A stretch of DNA of 64,000 nt from Gemmatimonadaceae bacterium (GCA_011525845.1 WYBP01000003.1:186001-250000), one strand, 5' to 3'; counted from the first letter of the stretch, positions 37,090 through 47,100 are shown. Notes: generated by a model not told the origin, from the sequence alone. Numbers and translations are program-made.

Positions 37090-39231
37090 TCAGAACTCCG
37101 CGAGCGCCTCGTCGTCGAACGGGATCGCGCGGCGCGCGCGGTCCGCGAGGTCCGAGCGGACCACGAGCCCCGAGGGGCGCTGGCGCGCGCGCGACGCCTT
37201 GGGACGCAGGCTCGGCATCGTGCCGGGCTCGCTCGACGAGTCGTGGTGCGACTCCTGGCGTGACTCCGGGCGCGACTCCGGGCGCGATTCCGGGCGCGAT
37301 TCACCGCGCAGCGTGAAGCCGCGCACGAGCCCCAGCATCGTCGCCGCCTGGCCGGAGAGCTCCTCCGCCGCGGCCGCGGACTCGCCCGCGCCCTTGGCCG
37401 ACGCCTGCGTGACGCGGTTCACCCGGGCGATCGCCTCGGTGATCGACTTCACGCCCTCCGTCTGCTCCACGCTCGCGGCGGCGATCTCCGCCATCGCGAA
37501 CCCGACCTCGTCCACCTGCTCGTTCACGCTGGCGAGCTGCGCGCGCACCTGGTCGTTGAGCGCCACGCCCCGCGCCGAGCTCTCGAGGGAGCGCTCGATC
37601 AGCCCCGCGGTCTGCCGGGCGGACTCCGCGCTGCGGAGCGCGAGCGAGCGCACCTCGTCGGCGACGACGGCGAACCCGCGGCCGGCCTCCCCCGCGCGCG
37701 CGGCCTCCACGGCCGCGTTGAGCGCGAGCAGGTTGGTCTGGAACGCGATCTCCTCGATGGTCTTGAGGATCTTCGCCGTGCCCTCCGCGCTCGCGCGGAT
37801 CTCGGCGATGGCGGTCGAGAGCCCCTCCATCCGGTCCACGCCCTCGCGCGTGACGGCGCGCGTGCGCTCCATGGAGGCGAGCGCGCGGTCCGCGTTCGAG
37901 GCGTTCTCGCTCGTCCGGGTGTCGAACTCGTGCAGCCGCCCCGAGACCTCCTGCAGCGTCGCGGCCTGGCTCGCGCTCCCCTCGGCGAGCGACTGGCTCT
38001 CCATGGAGAGCTGCCCCGCCGCGCTCGACACCTGGATCGTGGCCTGCTCGACATCCACCAGCGCGGTCGCGAGCTGGCTCACGGCGTCGTTGAGGGCGCC
38101 ATTCAGCTTGCGGAAGTCGCCCGCGTCGTCGCGGGCGATGCGTGCGGTGAGGTCGCGCGCGGCCACGCGCTCGAGGGCATCGGAAGCGGCGTGCAGCGGG
38201 CCGGCGACGGCGCCGAGCGTGTCGTTGAGCCCGCGCGCGAGGTCGTGGTAGGCGCCCGCGAAGCGGGCCGCGTCGGCGCGGTGCGAGAGGTTCCCCGCGC
38301 GCGCCGCCTTCACGAGGGTCTTGGCCTCGGCCAGCAGCTCGCGCAGCGTCGCACGCGAGCGCTCGGCGGCCGCGGCGGTGGCCACCACCTCGTCCTGCAC
38401 GCTGTTGAGCGCGGCGGCCAGCTCCCCGATCTCGTCGCGGTTCGTGATCGCGATCGGCGTCGCGACCACGCGGAGGTCGACGTCCATCTCGCCGACGGCC
38501 ATCGCCGCGGCGCCGGCGCGCACCTTGGCGAGCTGGCCGTGTTGCACCTCGTGCAGCACCTCGAGGATCCGCTTCACGCCGCGCGAGAGGTACCCCGCGA
38601 TCCCGCGGCCGACGAGGAAGCAGAAGAGCGCCATGAGCGGGGCGCCGATGAGGAGCAGGGTGCGCGCCCGGCGATGCAGCCGCGCCCCCGCCTCGGCATC
38701 GCGCGCCGCCGCCTGCAGGTGCCAGTCGGCGAGCGCACGCACCGGGGTCGTCACGCCGGCGACGGTCGTGAAGAGCTCGGTGGTGGCGAAGCGGGTGAGA
38801 GCGACGGTGTCGCGCGCGGCGAGGCCCGCGAGGAGCCGCTCGACGGCCGGCGAGGCGGCCGCGAGCGCCTGGCCGACGGCGGCGCCGAGCCCCGAGGGAT
38901 CCTCGGTCCCGGCCGCGGTGCGGTACTCGCGCCACGCCTCGTTCGCGGCCGTGCGCGCCGCGGCGATCTCGGTGGCGGCATCGGTCAGCGGGAGCGTCCG
39001 GTCGCGCGCGCGCTCGACCGCCTGCACCAGGCGGGTGGAGAACGCGTCGGAGACGCGGGCCAGCCGGTCGAGGGGGATGATCCCCCGCTCGTGGAGGCCC
39101 GCGGAGGTCGTGTTGAGCGTGCCGATGGAGTACAGGGACAGCACCGCCATCACCGCGATCATCGCGATGACCGCGCCGAACCCGCCGACGACGCGGGTCT
39201 CGATGCTCAGGTCGCGGCGCAGCGCGCGCAC
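37090..39231 (-). CDS. Methyl-accepting chemotaxis protein
   Basis: A 713-residue chemoreceptor. Helix 1 is at residues 13-36 and helix 2 at about 190-213, with a four-helix-bundle-like periplasmic sensor between. A HAMP domain follows, then a coiled coil with tip [22 protein letters not shown] and [16 protein letters not shown]. Near the C-terminus the tetrapeptide ESRP is repeated (residues about 664-681), encoded by a 12-base tandem repeat at about 37258-37305. The GTG start at 39231 follows GGGAG with a 5-base spacer. A 46-codon reading frame lies directly upstream. Confidence 0.92.
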   Translation of the reverse strand: MRALRRDLSIETRVVGGFGAVIAMIAVMAVLSLYSIGTLNTTSAGLHERGIIPLDRLARVSDAFSTRLVQAVERARDRTLPLTDAATEIAAARTAANEAWREYRTAAGTEDPSGLGAAVGQALAAASPAVERLLAGLAARDTVALTRFATTELFTTVAGVTTPVRALADWHLQAAARDAEAGARLHRRARTLLLIGAPLMALFCFLVGRGIAGYLSRGVKRILEVLHEVQHGQLAKVRAGAAAMAVGEMDVDLRVVATPIAITNRDEIGELAAALNSVQDEVVATAAAAERSRATLRELLAEAKTLVKAARAGNLSHRADAARFAGAYHDLARGLNDTLGAVAGPLHAASDALERVAARDLTARIARDDAGDFRKLNGALNDAVSQLATALVDVEQATIQVSSAAGQLSMESQSLAEGSASQAATLQEVSGRLHEFDTRTSENASNADRALASMERTRAVTREGVDRMEGLSTAIAEIRASAEGTAKILKTIEEIAFQTNLLALNAAVEAARAGEAGRGFAVVADEVRSLALRSAESARQTAGLIERSLESSARGVALNDQVRAQLASVNEQVDEVGFAMAEIAAASVEQTEGVKSITEAIARVNRVTQASAKGAGESAAAAEELSGQAATMLGLVRGFTLRGESRPESRPESRPESRQESHHDSSSEPGTMPSLRPKASRARQRPSGLVVRSDLADRARRAIPFDDEALAEF

Positions 39232-39245
39232 GGGGGCTCCCGGGA

Positions 39246-39386
39246 CTACCAGAGCCGCGTCAGTCCGAGCCCGATGGTCGGGTCGGCTGGGTCCACCCAG
39301 CGCACGAGGGCGTCACGCACCCTGGTGAGGCGGAGGAGCGCGCGCTCGTCGAGCGCACGGGAGAGGACGCGGCGGATGGGAGTCAT
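39246..39386 (-). CDS. Possible 46-residue protein upstream of chemoreceptor
   Basis: A short frame of 46 codons from ATG 39386 to TAG 39246, reading [20 protein letters not shown] at its start and ending [16 protein letters not shown] lies directly before the ATG, and codon use is like that of neighbouring genes. It ends 15 bases before the GTG of the chemoreceptor gene, so it would be the first gene of that transcript. No family recognised. It could also be a leader peptide or chance. Confidence 0.35.
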   Translation of the reverse strand: MTPIRRVLSRALDERALLRLTRVRDALVRWVDPADPTIGLGLTRLW

Positions 39387-39484
39387 CTCCCTCCATTATC
39401 GGAGGGGGGCGCCCGGACTTGAGCGGTCGCCGGAAGGGGGCCGCCCATGCTATCTTACGGTACTTCTTCATCCCCAGAACCACG

Positions 39485-39967
39485 ATGACCAAAGGCTTCG
39501 AGTTCGAGAAGGACGGCCGCCACTACCTCTGCACCATCGAGGAACGGAAGGGCGCGCCGAATGACTCCTGGTGGTGGTTCGCCGTCTCCGGCGACGCCCA
39601 GCGGTACGCCCCGTTCCGGACCTCCAAGGACGACACGCAGGCGAACGTCGAGGCCCGGATCGCGAAGTTCTACGCGGACCGGCTCTTCGCCCTCTCCCAG
39701 CCCACGGAGCGCGGCTCCCACTGGGGGAAGCGGAACAACTCGGGCGCCGCGAAGGCCGCGGCCGTGAAGGCCGCCGCCGCCCGCAAGGCCGCCGCGCAGA
39801 AGGCCAAGGCGGAGCGCGAGGCGGAGGAGCGGAAGGCGTCGCGGGCCGCCGCCAGGAAGGCCGCGCCGAAGAAGGCGGCGGCACCGAAGAAGAAGGCCGC
39901 CGCCAAGAAGCCGGCCGCCAAGAAGAAGGCCGCGCCCAAGAAGAAGGCCGCCGCGCTCAAGAAGTAG
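39485..39967 (+). CDS. Small protein with histone H1-like Lys/Ala-rich tail
   Basis: A 160-residue protein. Residues 1-80 form a compact acidic/aromatic domain (MTKGFEFEKDGRHYLCTIEE, SWWWFAVSGDAQRYAPFR) that I do not recognise. Residues about 88-160 are almost only Ala and Lys in AAKK/APKKK repeats, the pattern of bacterial histone H1-like nucleoid proteins and eukaryotic H1 tails. DNA or RNA binding by the tail is likely; the N-terminal domain may add specificity. TATCTT at 39451-39456 is a possible -10. Monocistronic, with GGT downstream. Confidence 0.8.
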   Translation: MTKGFEFEKDGRHYLCTIEERKGAPNDSWWWFAVSGDAQRYAPFRTSKDDTQANVEARIAKFYADRLFALSQPTERGSHWGKRNNSGAAKAAAVKAAAARKAAAQKAKAEREAEERKASRAAARKAAPKKAAAPKKKAAAKKPAAKKKAAPKKKAAALKK

Positions 39968-40034
39968 CGCGCGAGGAGGCGGCTCCAACCCGCATGCCGT
40001 ACCTTCTGGGGAATCCTCTCCCGGAAGGTCGGTC

Positions 40035-41804
40035 ATGTCGGACGTTCGTCCCCACGGATCGCTGCTCCCGCGACTGCTCCTCGGCGCCCTCCTCGCCGGC
40101 GCGCCGCCGGTCGAGGCGCACGCGCAGTCCAACAGCGCCTCGAACAGCGCGCGCGACACCACGCGCATCGCCCCCGTCGTGACCGGGCGCTCGATGGTCT
40201 CCACCAAGCTCGGCATCGTCGCCACGAGCCAGCCCCTCGCCTCGGCCGCCGGCGCGCAGATCCTCGCCGCGGGCGGGAACGCGATCGACGCGGCCATCGC
40301 CGCCAACGCCGTGCTCGCCATCACCGAGCCGATGATGAACGGCATCGGCGGCGACCTCTTCGCGATCGTCTACGAGGCGAGGACGGGGAAGGTCCACGCG
40401 CTCAACGCGAGCGGGTGGGCCGCGAGCGGCGTCACCGCGGAGCTCGTCGCGAGCAAGAGCCAGAACGGCCGGATGCCGCAGCGCGGCGTTTGGAGCATCA
40501 CCGTCCCCGGCGCGATCGCCGGGTGGGACGCGCTCCGCACCCGCTTCGGCACGATGACCTTCGCCGAGCTCCTCGAGCCCGCCATCTGGCACGCCGAGAC
40601 CGGCTTCGCGGTGGGCGAGGTGACCGCACGCCTCTGGGCGGGGGCCGAGCGGCAGGCGAACCCCGAGTTCCGTCGCGTCTACACCACGGGGGGCAAGGCA
40701 CCCGCGCCCGGCGCCTGGCTCCGGAACCCCGACTACGCGAAGTCGCTCCGCCGCATCGCCGCCGAGGGGAAGAAGGGCTTCTATGAAGGGGAGACGGCGC
40801 GCGCGATCCTCTCGACCATCGCGGCCGAGGGGGGCACGATGACCGCCGCGGACCTCACCGAGTTCGCGCCCGAGTGGACGAGCACCATCACCACGGAGTA
40901 CCGCGGCTGGACCGTGCACGAGCTCCCGCCCAACAGCCAGGGACTCGCGGCACTCATGATGCTCGACATCATGTCACACTTCCCGATCGCCGAGTATGGG
41001 TTCCTGAGCACCAAGGCGATGCACGTGGAGATCGAGGCCAAGAAGCTCGCGTACGCCGACCTGCTGCGGTACATCGGCGACCCGAAGTTCTCGCAGCTCC
41101 CGGTGGCGCAGCTGATGAGCAGGGAGCACGCGGCCGCGCGCGCGAAGCTGGTCGATCCCGCGAAGGCGAACTGCAGCGTGCCCCCCGCCGCGCTCGGCGG
41201 CATCGAGCAGGGGGAGAGCGAGACCGTCTACCTGAGCACCATCGACAAGGACGGCAACATCGTCTCGCTCATCCAGAGCAACTACTCCGCGTTCGGGAGC
41301 GGGATCGTCGCGCCGGGCACCGGGTTCGTGCTACACAACCGGGGCGGGCTCTTCACGCTCGAGCCGGGACGGCCCAACACCATCGCGCCGCGGAAGCGGC
41401 CCCTGCACACCATCATCCCCGCCTTCATGACCAGGGGGGACGTGCGGATCGGCTTCGGGATCATGGGCGGGTGGAACCAGTCGCAGGCGCACGCGCAGTT
41501 CGTGAGCAACATCGCGGACTTCGGGATGAACATCCAGGAGGCGTTGGAGGCGAGCCGCTTCTCCAAGCGCACCTTCGACGGGTGCGACGTGGACATCGAG
41601 GACGGCGTGAGCCCGCCGGTGATCCAGGCGCTGCGGGCGATGGGGCACGACGTGCGCCTCTCGAACGGGCGCTTCACGGACACCTACGGCTACGGGCAGG
41701 CGGTGATGTCGAACGGGGCGGGGGTGCACTTCGGGGCGAGTGAGCCGCGGCACGACGGCATGGCCGCGCTCGAGCCGCCGCCGCTCACGCGGAGGCCGCG
41801 CTGA
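40035..41804 (+). CDS. ggt: Gamma-glutamyltransferase
   Basis: A 589-residue exported Ntn-hydrolase precursor that cleaves glutathione and other gamma-glutamyl compounds. The signal peptide ends near VEAHAQ (residue 35). Family motifs include ILAAGGNAIDAAIAANAVLA and MMNGIGGDLFAIV. The probable autoprocessing Thr is Thr397 in GESETVYLSTIDKDGN, where many relatives have TTH. The gene overlaps the next one by a single base (TGATG), so the two exported hydrolases are co-translated. Confidence 0.93.
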   Translation: MSDVRPHGSLLPRLLLGALLAGAPPVEAHAQSNSASNSARDTTRIAPVVTGRSMVSTKLGIVATSQPLASAAGAQILAAGGNAIDAAIAANAVLAITEPMMNGIGGDLFAIVYEARTGKVHALNASGWAASGVTAELVASKSQNGRMPQRGVWSITVPGAIAGWDALRTRFGTMTFAELLEPAIWHAETGFAVGEVTARLWAGAERQANPEFRRVYTTGGKAPAPGAWLRNPDYAKSLRRIAAEGKKGFYEGETARAILSTIAAEGGTMTAADLTEFAPEWTSTITTEYRGWTVHELPPNSQGLAALMMLDIMSHFPIAEYGFLSTKAMHVEIEAKKLAYADLLRYIGDPKFSQLPVAQLMSREHAAARAKLVDPAKANCSVPPAALGGIEQGESETVYLSTIDKDGNIVSLIQSNYSAFGSGIVAPGTGFVLHNRGGLFTLEPGRPNTIAPRKRPLHTIIPAFMTRGDVRIGFGIMGGWNQSQAHAQFVSNIADFGMNIQEALEASRFSKRTFDGCDVDIEDGVSPPVIQALRAMGHDVRLSNGRFTDTYGYGQAVMSNGAGVHFGASEPRHDGMAALEPPPLTRRPR

Positions 41805-43387
41805 TGGTCCGCGCGCGATCAGCCGCGCTGGCGCCCGTCGCCGCGCTCCTCGCCGTACTCCTCTCCGCGCTCCCTCCCGCGCACGCCGCCGCCCAGTCCC
41901 CCGGTACCACGCGCGCCGCGCAGATCAGGGAGCTCGAGGCGTACATCGCGAAGGGGATGAAGGACTGGGAGATTCCCGGCCTCTCGATCGCCGTCGTGCG
42001 CAACGACACCATCCAGTACACGCGCGGCTTCGGCGTGCGCGAGCTGGGCGTCGCCGGCGCGGTGGACGACCAGACGCTCTTCGGCATCATGAGCACCACC
42101 AAGGCGATCACCGCGCTCGGGCTCGCGCTCCTGGTGGACGACGGCAAGGTGAAGTGGGACGACCCCGTGACCAAGTGGGTGCCCGAGTTCCAGTTCCCGG
42201 ATGTGTTCGTGACGCGCGAGGCGACGGTGAAGGACCTCCTCACGCACAACCTCGGGCTCGGGAACGCGGACCTCCTCTGGGCGCGGCTCGACCTCCCGCG
42301 CGCGGAGATCTTCCGCCGCGTGCGCTTCCTCACCCCCGCCTACTCGCTGCGCGGCGGCTTCACCTACCAGAACGTGATGTACGGGCTCGCCGGCGAGGTG
42401 ATCGCGCGCGCCTCGGGGCTGAGCTGGAGCGAGTTCACCCAGCGGCGCATCCTCACGCCGCTCGGGATGACGCGCACCTACACGAGCTACGCCGCGATGC
42501 GCGCGGCCGAGGCGAGGGCCGCGGCGCCCAACCAGTCCAAGCCGCACTACAAGGTGCGCGATACCATCCGCGTGATCGCCGACGACGAGGTGGACGAGAT
42601 CCCCGAGGCGGGGGCCATCTGGTCCACCGCGGCGGACATGGCCAAGTGGGTGCGCTTCATGCTCGACAGTGGCCGCGTGAGGGGAGAGCGCCTCGTGAGC
42701 GACGCGCAGTACCGCGAGATCTTCAAGCCGCAGTCGTTCGTGGACGCGGGGAGCTTCTACCCCACCGCGCGCATCACCCGGCCGCACTGGACCACCTACG
42801 GACTCGGCTGGTTCCAGCAGGACTATCGCGGGCGCTTCCTCGCCTTCCACACGGGGAGCCTCGACGGTCGCACCGCGATCGTCGGCATCCTGCCGGACGC
42901 GCGCACCGGCGTGTTCATCTTCGGGAACATGGACCACGCCGAGTTCCGGCACGCGCTGATGCTCAAGACGCTGGACCTCTTCGCGGGGACGAACGGCCAG
43001 CAGGTGAACGACTGGAGCGGGGAGTTCCGCTCGCTCTACACGGCGCTCCAGGCCGCGGGGGAGGGAGCGCAGAAGGCGGCGGACGCCAAGCGGGTGACCG
43101 GCACGCGCCCCACGCTCGCGCTCGCGCAGTACGCGGGGACGTACACGCACCCAGCGTGGGGCGACCTCGTGATCACGCTGGTGGACGGCGTGCTCCGGAT
43201 GCGCGTGGGGGTGGGCCCGCAGAACACCGGCCCGCTCGCGCACTGGCACTACGACACCTTCCGCGCCACCCTCGGCGACGGCCGCGGGGGTCCGACGCAA
43301 CTCACCTTCGCCATCGACCCCGAGGGGAAGGTGGCGAAGGTGAGCCTGTTCGGGAGCGACGACTACACGTTCACGCGGACGCCGTAG
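41804..43387 (+). CDS. Exported serine hydrolase (beta-lactamase family) with C-terminal DUF3471-like domain
   Basis: A 527-residue secreted enzyme. A signal peptide ends near HAAAQS (about residue 31). Class C beta-lactamase/DD-peptidase motifs are SxxK in GIMSTTKAI, YxN in FTYQNVMYG, and HTG in FHTGSLDGRT. A C-terminal beta-sheet domain (about 430-527, LAQYAGTYTHPAWGDL) resembles DUF3471. Such proteins are esterases, D-aminopeptidases or penicillin-binding enzymes; the substrate is not predictable. Coupled to the preceding ggt gene. Confidence 0.9.
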   Translation: MVRARSAALAPVAALLAVLLSALPPAHAAAQSPGTTRAAQIRELEAYIAKGMKDWEIPGLSIAVVRNDTIQYTRGFGVRELGVAGAVDDQTLFGIMSTTKAITALGLALLVDDGKVKWDDPVTKWVPEFQFPDVFVTREATVKDLLTHNLGLGNADLLWARLDLPRAEIFRRVRFLTPAYSLRGGFTYQNVMYGLAGEVIARASGLSWSEFTQRRILTPLGMTRTYTSYAAMRAAEARAAAPNQSKPHYKVRDTIRVIADDEVDEIPEAGAIWSTAADMAKWVRFMLDSGRVRGERLVSDAQYREIFKPQSFVDAGSFYPTARITRPHWTTYGLGWFQQDYRGRFLAFHTGSLDGRTAIVGILPDARTGVFIFGNMDHAEFRHALMLKTLDLFAGTNGQQVNDWSGEFRSLYTALQAAGEGAQKAADAKRVTGTRPTLALAQYAGTYTHPAWGDLVITLVDGVLRMRVGVGPQNTGPLAHWHYDTFRATLGDGRGGPTQLTFAIDPEGKVAKVSLFGSDDYTFTRTP

Positions 43388-43406
43388 GCGCGGCGCGTCG
43401 AAGGAT

Positions 43407-43895
43407 CTACATCCAGGGCTCGTCCTTCGACGGTCCGTAGATCGAGGGGACCTTCGCCCCCATGAGGCGGAGGTAGGTCGAGAGCTGGCCGCGGTGGTGG
43501 ATGGTGTCGAGGAGCATCATCCAGATGAAGCCGCCGATCGGCACCTCGCCGGGCTGCTTGGGGGCGACGAAGAAGGTGACGGTCTGGTCGAGCCGCGCAT
43601 CCTTGGTGCCCTTGATCGTCTTCTTGAGCAGTTCGGTGGACCTGTCGAACGCCGCCTGCACCTCGGCGAGCGTCGCGGGCGCCTTGGGGAACTCCGGGGG
43701 CCACTTCCAGCTGCCGTCGAGCGCGGACGCCATCATGAGCTGGCTCGACGCGAAGATGAAGGAGAGCTCGCGTGCGTTCTTGATGTCCTCCACCGGGCGG
43801 AACTCCCCCTGGTCGGTGGGGATGGCGTGGAGGACGCGGCGGGTGGTGGCGTTCTCGCGGGTCCAGACGTGGTGGAACTGTTCGAGGGCGGACAT
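43407..43895 (-). CDS. DinB family protein
   Basis: A 162-residue DinB-fold protein. His residues typical of the three-His site appear in LEQFHHVW near the N-terminus and LLDTIHHRGQLSTYLRLMG near the C-terminus. The latter is the family hallmark. ATG 43895 has GGAG seven bases upstream; the 40 residues that could be added upstream lack conservation features. Function unknown; the domain is common in soil bacteria, sometimes as a thiol-dependent enzyme. It is convergent with the serine hydrolase and divergent from VapB. Confidence 0.88.
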   Translation of the reverse strand: MSALEQFHHVWTRENATTRRVLHAIPTDQGEFRPVEDIKNARELSFIFASSQLMMASALDGSWKWPPEFPKAPATLAEVQAAFDRSTELLKKTIKGTKDARLDQTVTFFVAPKQPGEVPIGGFIWMMLLDTIHHRGQLSTYLRLMGAKVPSIYGPSKDEPWM

Positions 43896-44022
43896 GGCTT
43901 CGCTCCGGAGTCGGTGGCATCGCGCGGGGTGCTGCGAGCCGGCCGGATGAGTATCGCACATCACGGTGGAGGCGGCATCCCCCGTCGAGGGGACGGATTG
44001 ACCCATGATGCGCACTTCGGGT

Positions 44023-44056
44023 AACGTTCTACTGATCGATAAGATGAACGTTGTAC
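44023..44056. promoter_or_regulatory. Direct repeats, candidate VapB operator
   Basis: AACGTTCTAC (44023-44032) and AACGTTGTAC (44047-44056) differ at one base and are 24 bases apart. Each holds the palindrome AACGTT. They lie just upstream of the antitoxin start in a locally AT-rich stretch; TTGACC at 43998 followed by TAACGT after 18 bases could be the promoter. VapB proteins usually autoregulate, so these are likely binding sites. Confidence 0.5.
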
Positions 44057-44072
44057 GACCAACGGAGCCCAG

Positions 44073-44279
44073 GTGACGATCGTGACCGTGTCCCCGAAGT
44101 ACCAGGTGGTGATCCCGCGCGAGATCCGGGAGTCCCTCGGGCTCGAGCCCGGGCAGAAGGTGCAGGCCTTCGAGTACGAGGGGCGGGTGGAGTTCGTCCC
44201 GGTGCGCGCGGCCAAGTCCCTGCGCGGCCTCGCGCGCGGCATCGACACCACCGTCAAGCGGGAGAAGGACCGGACGTGA
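44073..44279 (+). CDS. AbrB-type antitoxin (VapB/MazE-like)
   Basis: A 68-residue DNA-binding antitoxin with the swapped-hairpin AbrB signature VTVSPKYQVVIPREIRESLGLEPGQ (core YQVVIPREIRESLGL). The C-terminal part, rich in charged residues, would wrap the toxin. GTG 44073 follows GGAG with a 6-base spacer. Its TGA overlaps the GTG of the toxin gene (GTGA), the normal arrangement for VapBC pairs. It should repress its own promoter alone or with VapC. Confidence 0.9.
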   Translation: MTIVTVSPKYQVVIPREIRESLGLEPGQKVQAFEYEGRVEFVPVRAAKSLRGLARGIDTTVKREKDRT

Positions 44280-44659
44280 GTGCGCGAAACGTCGTCGACT
44301 CCTCCGCCTGGCTCGAGTACTTCGCCGACGGCCCCTCGGCGGGCTTCTTCGCCGCCGCCATCGAGGATCCGTCAGCGCTCGTGGTGCCCACGCTCACCCT
44401 CTACGAGGTCTTCAAGCGGCTCCTCGTCCAGCGAGGGGAGGGCATCGCCCTCACGGCGGTGGCGCTCATGCAGCAGGGTGAGGTCGCGGACCTGACCGCC
44501 CCGCTCGCCCTCTCGGCCGCCACCCTCGGCGCCCGGCACCGGCTGCCCATGGCCGACAGCGTGATCTACGCGACGGCCCGGGCGCATGGCGCGACACTCT
44601 GGACCCAGGACGCCGACTTCAAGGGACTCCCGCACGTGCGCTACCGCGCGGCACGGTGA
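44276..44659 (+). CDS. vapC: PIN-domain toxin (VapC)
   Basis: A 127-residue ribonuclease toxin. The metal-binding acidic residues of the PIN fold are present: VVDSSAWLEYF (first Asp), TLYEVFKR (Glu), PMADSVIYATA (second Asp) and LWTQDADF (third Asp). VapC toxins cut tRNA or rRNA and are neutralised by VapB. GTG 44276 overlaps the antitoxin stop by 4 bases. The toxin looks intact. Confidence 0.92.
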   Translation: MSARNVVDSSAWLEYFADGPSAGFFAAAIEDPSALVVPTLTLYEVFKRLLVQRGEGIALTAVALMQQGEVADLTAPLALSAATLGARHRLPMADSVIYATARAHGATLWTQDADFKGLPHVRYRAAR

Positions 44660-44666
44660 CTCCCCC

Positions 44667-47003
44667 CTAGTACCGGAAGAGCCGGTTGACCTTGAGGACG
44701 AACGCCCGGTTCTTGAGCCCCCGCACCGTCGTCGGCGTCGCGAACCGGTCCGCCGTGACGTCCCGCTCGTCGGTGTAGACGAGGAAGATCTCGCTCCCCG
44801 GCGCGTACTCCCAGCGGAAGCGGAGGTTGGTGCTCACCGCGCGGTCGCCGGAGTTGTACTGCACCAGCGCGCTCATGAACATCAGCGGGGAGAACCCGTA
44901 GTCCGCCCGCAGGCGCGCGAGACGCGTGGTGAAGTCGCCCGCGGGCCGTTCGATGCGCGTGATCACGAAGGCCGGCTCCACCGCCAGCCGCTGCGAGATG
45001 GCGACGCGCGCGCTCGAGAACGGGTTCCCCGGCCCGAAGGTCACGCTCCGGACGGTGCCGTCGTAGTACTCGCCGAGCTGCACCTTGATCGTCCCGGAGG
45101 CGCGGCGCTGCGCGCCGAAGTCGTACGCCACGGTGACGTCGCGGAAGGCGTACGCGCCGGGCGTGATCGGTGCGGGGGAGCCCGACGGCGTGAACGACTG
45201 GCGCAGGAACTCGTACGTGTCGTTCGCGTCGATCGAGAAGCGGTCGCTGCTCGCGAACTCCGTCTCGAAGCGGCCGCCGAACCCGCGCGAGTCCACGGTG
45301 CCGTCGCCATTCTCGACGTACTCGCCGGAGGCGGTCCAGGTGAACTTGCGGATGCCCGGCATCAGCATGCCCGGGCGCGGGCTGAAGCGGAGCGACCCGG
45401 CCGTCCGGTTGAAGTCGGAGCGCCGGCGGAACCCCACCTGCGGGTCGAAGTTGGCGCCCACCGAGAGGAACTCGGCGTTCGCGCCGTACTTGTCCGCGGC
45501 GTAGTCGACGCGCGCCTGGTAGCTCTGGTCGTCCCCCGTGGGGGCGGTGGGGCCGGTGGTCTCCGTGCGCGCCCAGTAGGCGCCGGCCGTCACGGTCTGG
45601 GAGAGGAGGAAGGCGCCGTCCACGCCGTAGGCGGTGTTGCTCCCGCTCCCCGAGGTGGCGATGGAGCGGTTGGTGGCCATCACGCCGATCGAACTGCGCT
45701 GCATGATGTCGCGCTTGAGGCGCAGCACCGTGAAGTTCGTCGCCGCATTCCCCGTGGCGGCGTCGCTCGCGGTGCCGATGTTCATCGCGCCGAGCGCCCA
45801 GGGGCCGATCTTGCCGGTGACGCGCCCGCCGACGTTGATCGGGACCACCACGCCGTTGTTGAGGCCGATGCGCCGCGTGTAGAAGAGGTTCGGCGTGTCG
45901 GAGCCGCCGAAGCCCAGGACGCCGCTCCCGCCGCGCCCGAACTCGAAGATCCCGCGCCCCTCGAGGAAGAAGTCGCGCTTCTCGGGGAAGAAGAGGGAGA
46001 AGCGGGTGAGGTTCACCTGCTGCTCGTCCACCTCCACCTGCGCGAAGTCGGTGTTCACCGTGAGGTCGGCGGTGAGGTTCGGGGTGATCGCATACTTCAC
46101 GTCGCCGCCGAAGTCCCCCTTGAACTCGTCATTCGCCACCGGGGTGCGCACGCGGTCGGTGACGACCCGCGCGACGCCGTAGGGCTTGAGCTCGATGTTC
46201 TTCCCCGCCTCGGGGAGGTCGAGCCCCACGAGGGTGCCGCCGGCGGAGACGCGGTTCAAGGCCTGCGGCCCCGCGAGGATGCGCGGCACCGGCGTGAGGT
46301 AGGCCCACTCGTTCTTGTGCCGGATCGAGCGGCGGATCTGGATCCCCCACACCTGGTCCGGCCCCGCGCGGTAGCGCAGCGACTTGAACGGGATCGCCAT
46401 CTCCACGGTCCAGCCGCCGTCGAAGCGGCCGGTCTTGGACGTCCAGACCGGGTTCCAGTCGGAGTTCGACCCCCCCTCGTCCACCACCGAGTAGTCGGCG
46501 CGCGCGCCGAGCGGGTTGGTGTAGAAGGCGAATCCGCTGCGCCGGTCGTAGAAGGTGTCGAACATCATGCCGATGTGTTCGTTGTTGCGGAGCCCGCCCG
46601 TGTCGCGGCGCAGCTCATTCACCACCCACTCGGACTCGGGCGACTTGTCCCAGCAGCGGCAGCTCAGGTAGATGAACTGCTGGTCGTAGGTGATCCAGAG
46701 GTCGCTGCGCTCGGTGGCGCCCTTGCCGTAGTCGGGGGCGACCTGGAGCATCCCGTCGAAGGGCTGTTCGCGCGTGTACACCTCCTCGTCGAGCACGCCG
46801 TCGACCTTGAGTGGCGCGGCGAGCTTGATCGCTCGCACGGTGGCCTGGCCCGCGGCGTCGCGGGTGATCACGGCGGGGGCGACGGGGCGCGGTGGGCCTT
46901 GGATCGCCACGGTCCCCTGCGCGCGCGACGTCGTGCTCGCGAGCGCAACGAGTGCGAGCGGAAGGACCGCGAGGGTCAGCGAGCGGGCGCGGAATGAGGT
47001 CAT
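44667..47003 (-). CDS. Exported DUF5916-type outer-membrane protein with CBM9-like domain
   Basis: A 778-residue protein. The signal ends at TTSRAQG (about residue 29). Residues about 55-240 form a carbohydrate-binding family 9-like fold (APLKVDGVLDEEVYTREQPF, LWITYDQQFIYLSCRCWD, WTVEMAIPFKSLRY). Residues about 280-778 are a beta-barrel-like DUF5916 region with alternating strands, VNLTRFSLFFPEKRDFFLEG being diagnostic, ending in aromatic LFRY as outer-membrane proteins do. Function is unknown; binding or uptake of polymers is a reasonable guess. It is divergent from the two kinase genes. Confidence 0.88.
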   Translation of the reverse strand: MTSFRARSLTLAVLPLALVALASTTSRAQGTVAIQGPPRPVAPAVITRDAAGQATVRAIKLAAPLKVDGVLDEEVYTREQPFDGMLQVAPDYGKGATERSDLWITYDQQFIYLSCRCWDKSPESEWVVNELRRDTGGLRNNEHIGMMFDTFYDRRSGFAFYTNPLGARADYSVVDEGGSNSDWNPVWTSKTGRFDGGWTVEMAIPFKSLRYRAGPDQVWGIQIRRSIRHKNEWAYLTPVPRILAGPQALNRVSAGGTLVGLDLPEAGKNIELKPYGVARVVTDRVRTPVANDEFKGDFGGDVKYAITPNLTADLTVNTDFAQVEVDEQQVNLTRFSLFFPEKRDFFLEGRGIFEFGRGGSGVLGFGGSDTPNLFYTRRIGLNNGVVVPINVGGRVTGKIGPWALGAMNIGTASDAATGNAATNFTVLRLKRDIMQRSSIGVMATNRSIATSGSGSNTAYGVDGAFLLSQTVTAGAYWARTETTGPTAPTGDDQSYQARVDYAADKYGANAEFLSVGANFDPQVGFRRRSDFNRTAGSLRFSPRPGMLMPGIRKFTWTASGEYVENGDGTVDSRGFGGRFETEFASSDRFSIDANDTYEFLRQSFTPSGSPAPITPGAYAFRDVTVAYDFGAQRRASGTIKVQLGEYYDGTVRSVTFGPGNPFSSARVAISQRLAVEPAFVITRIERPAGDFTTRLARLRADYGFSPLMFMSALVQYNSGDRAVSTNLRFRWEYAPGSEIFLVYTDERDVTADRFATPTTVRGLKNRAFVLKVNRLFRY

Positions 47004-47100
47004 CGGATCGGTCGGTGTCGGCACTGTTGTGGCTCGCAATATCGCGCCTCTCGCTCCCATTGGGGAACCAGTCTGGCGGCTTGCCCGCTGGGGAGGCAAC

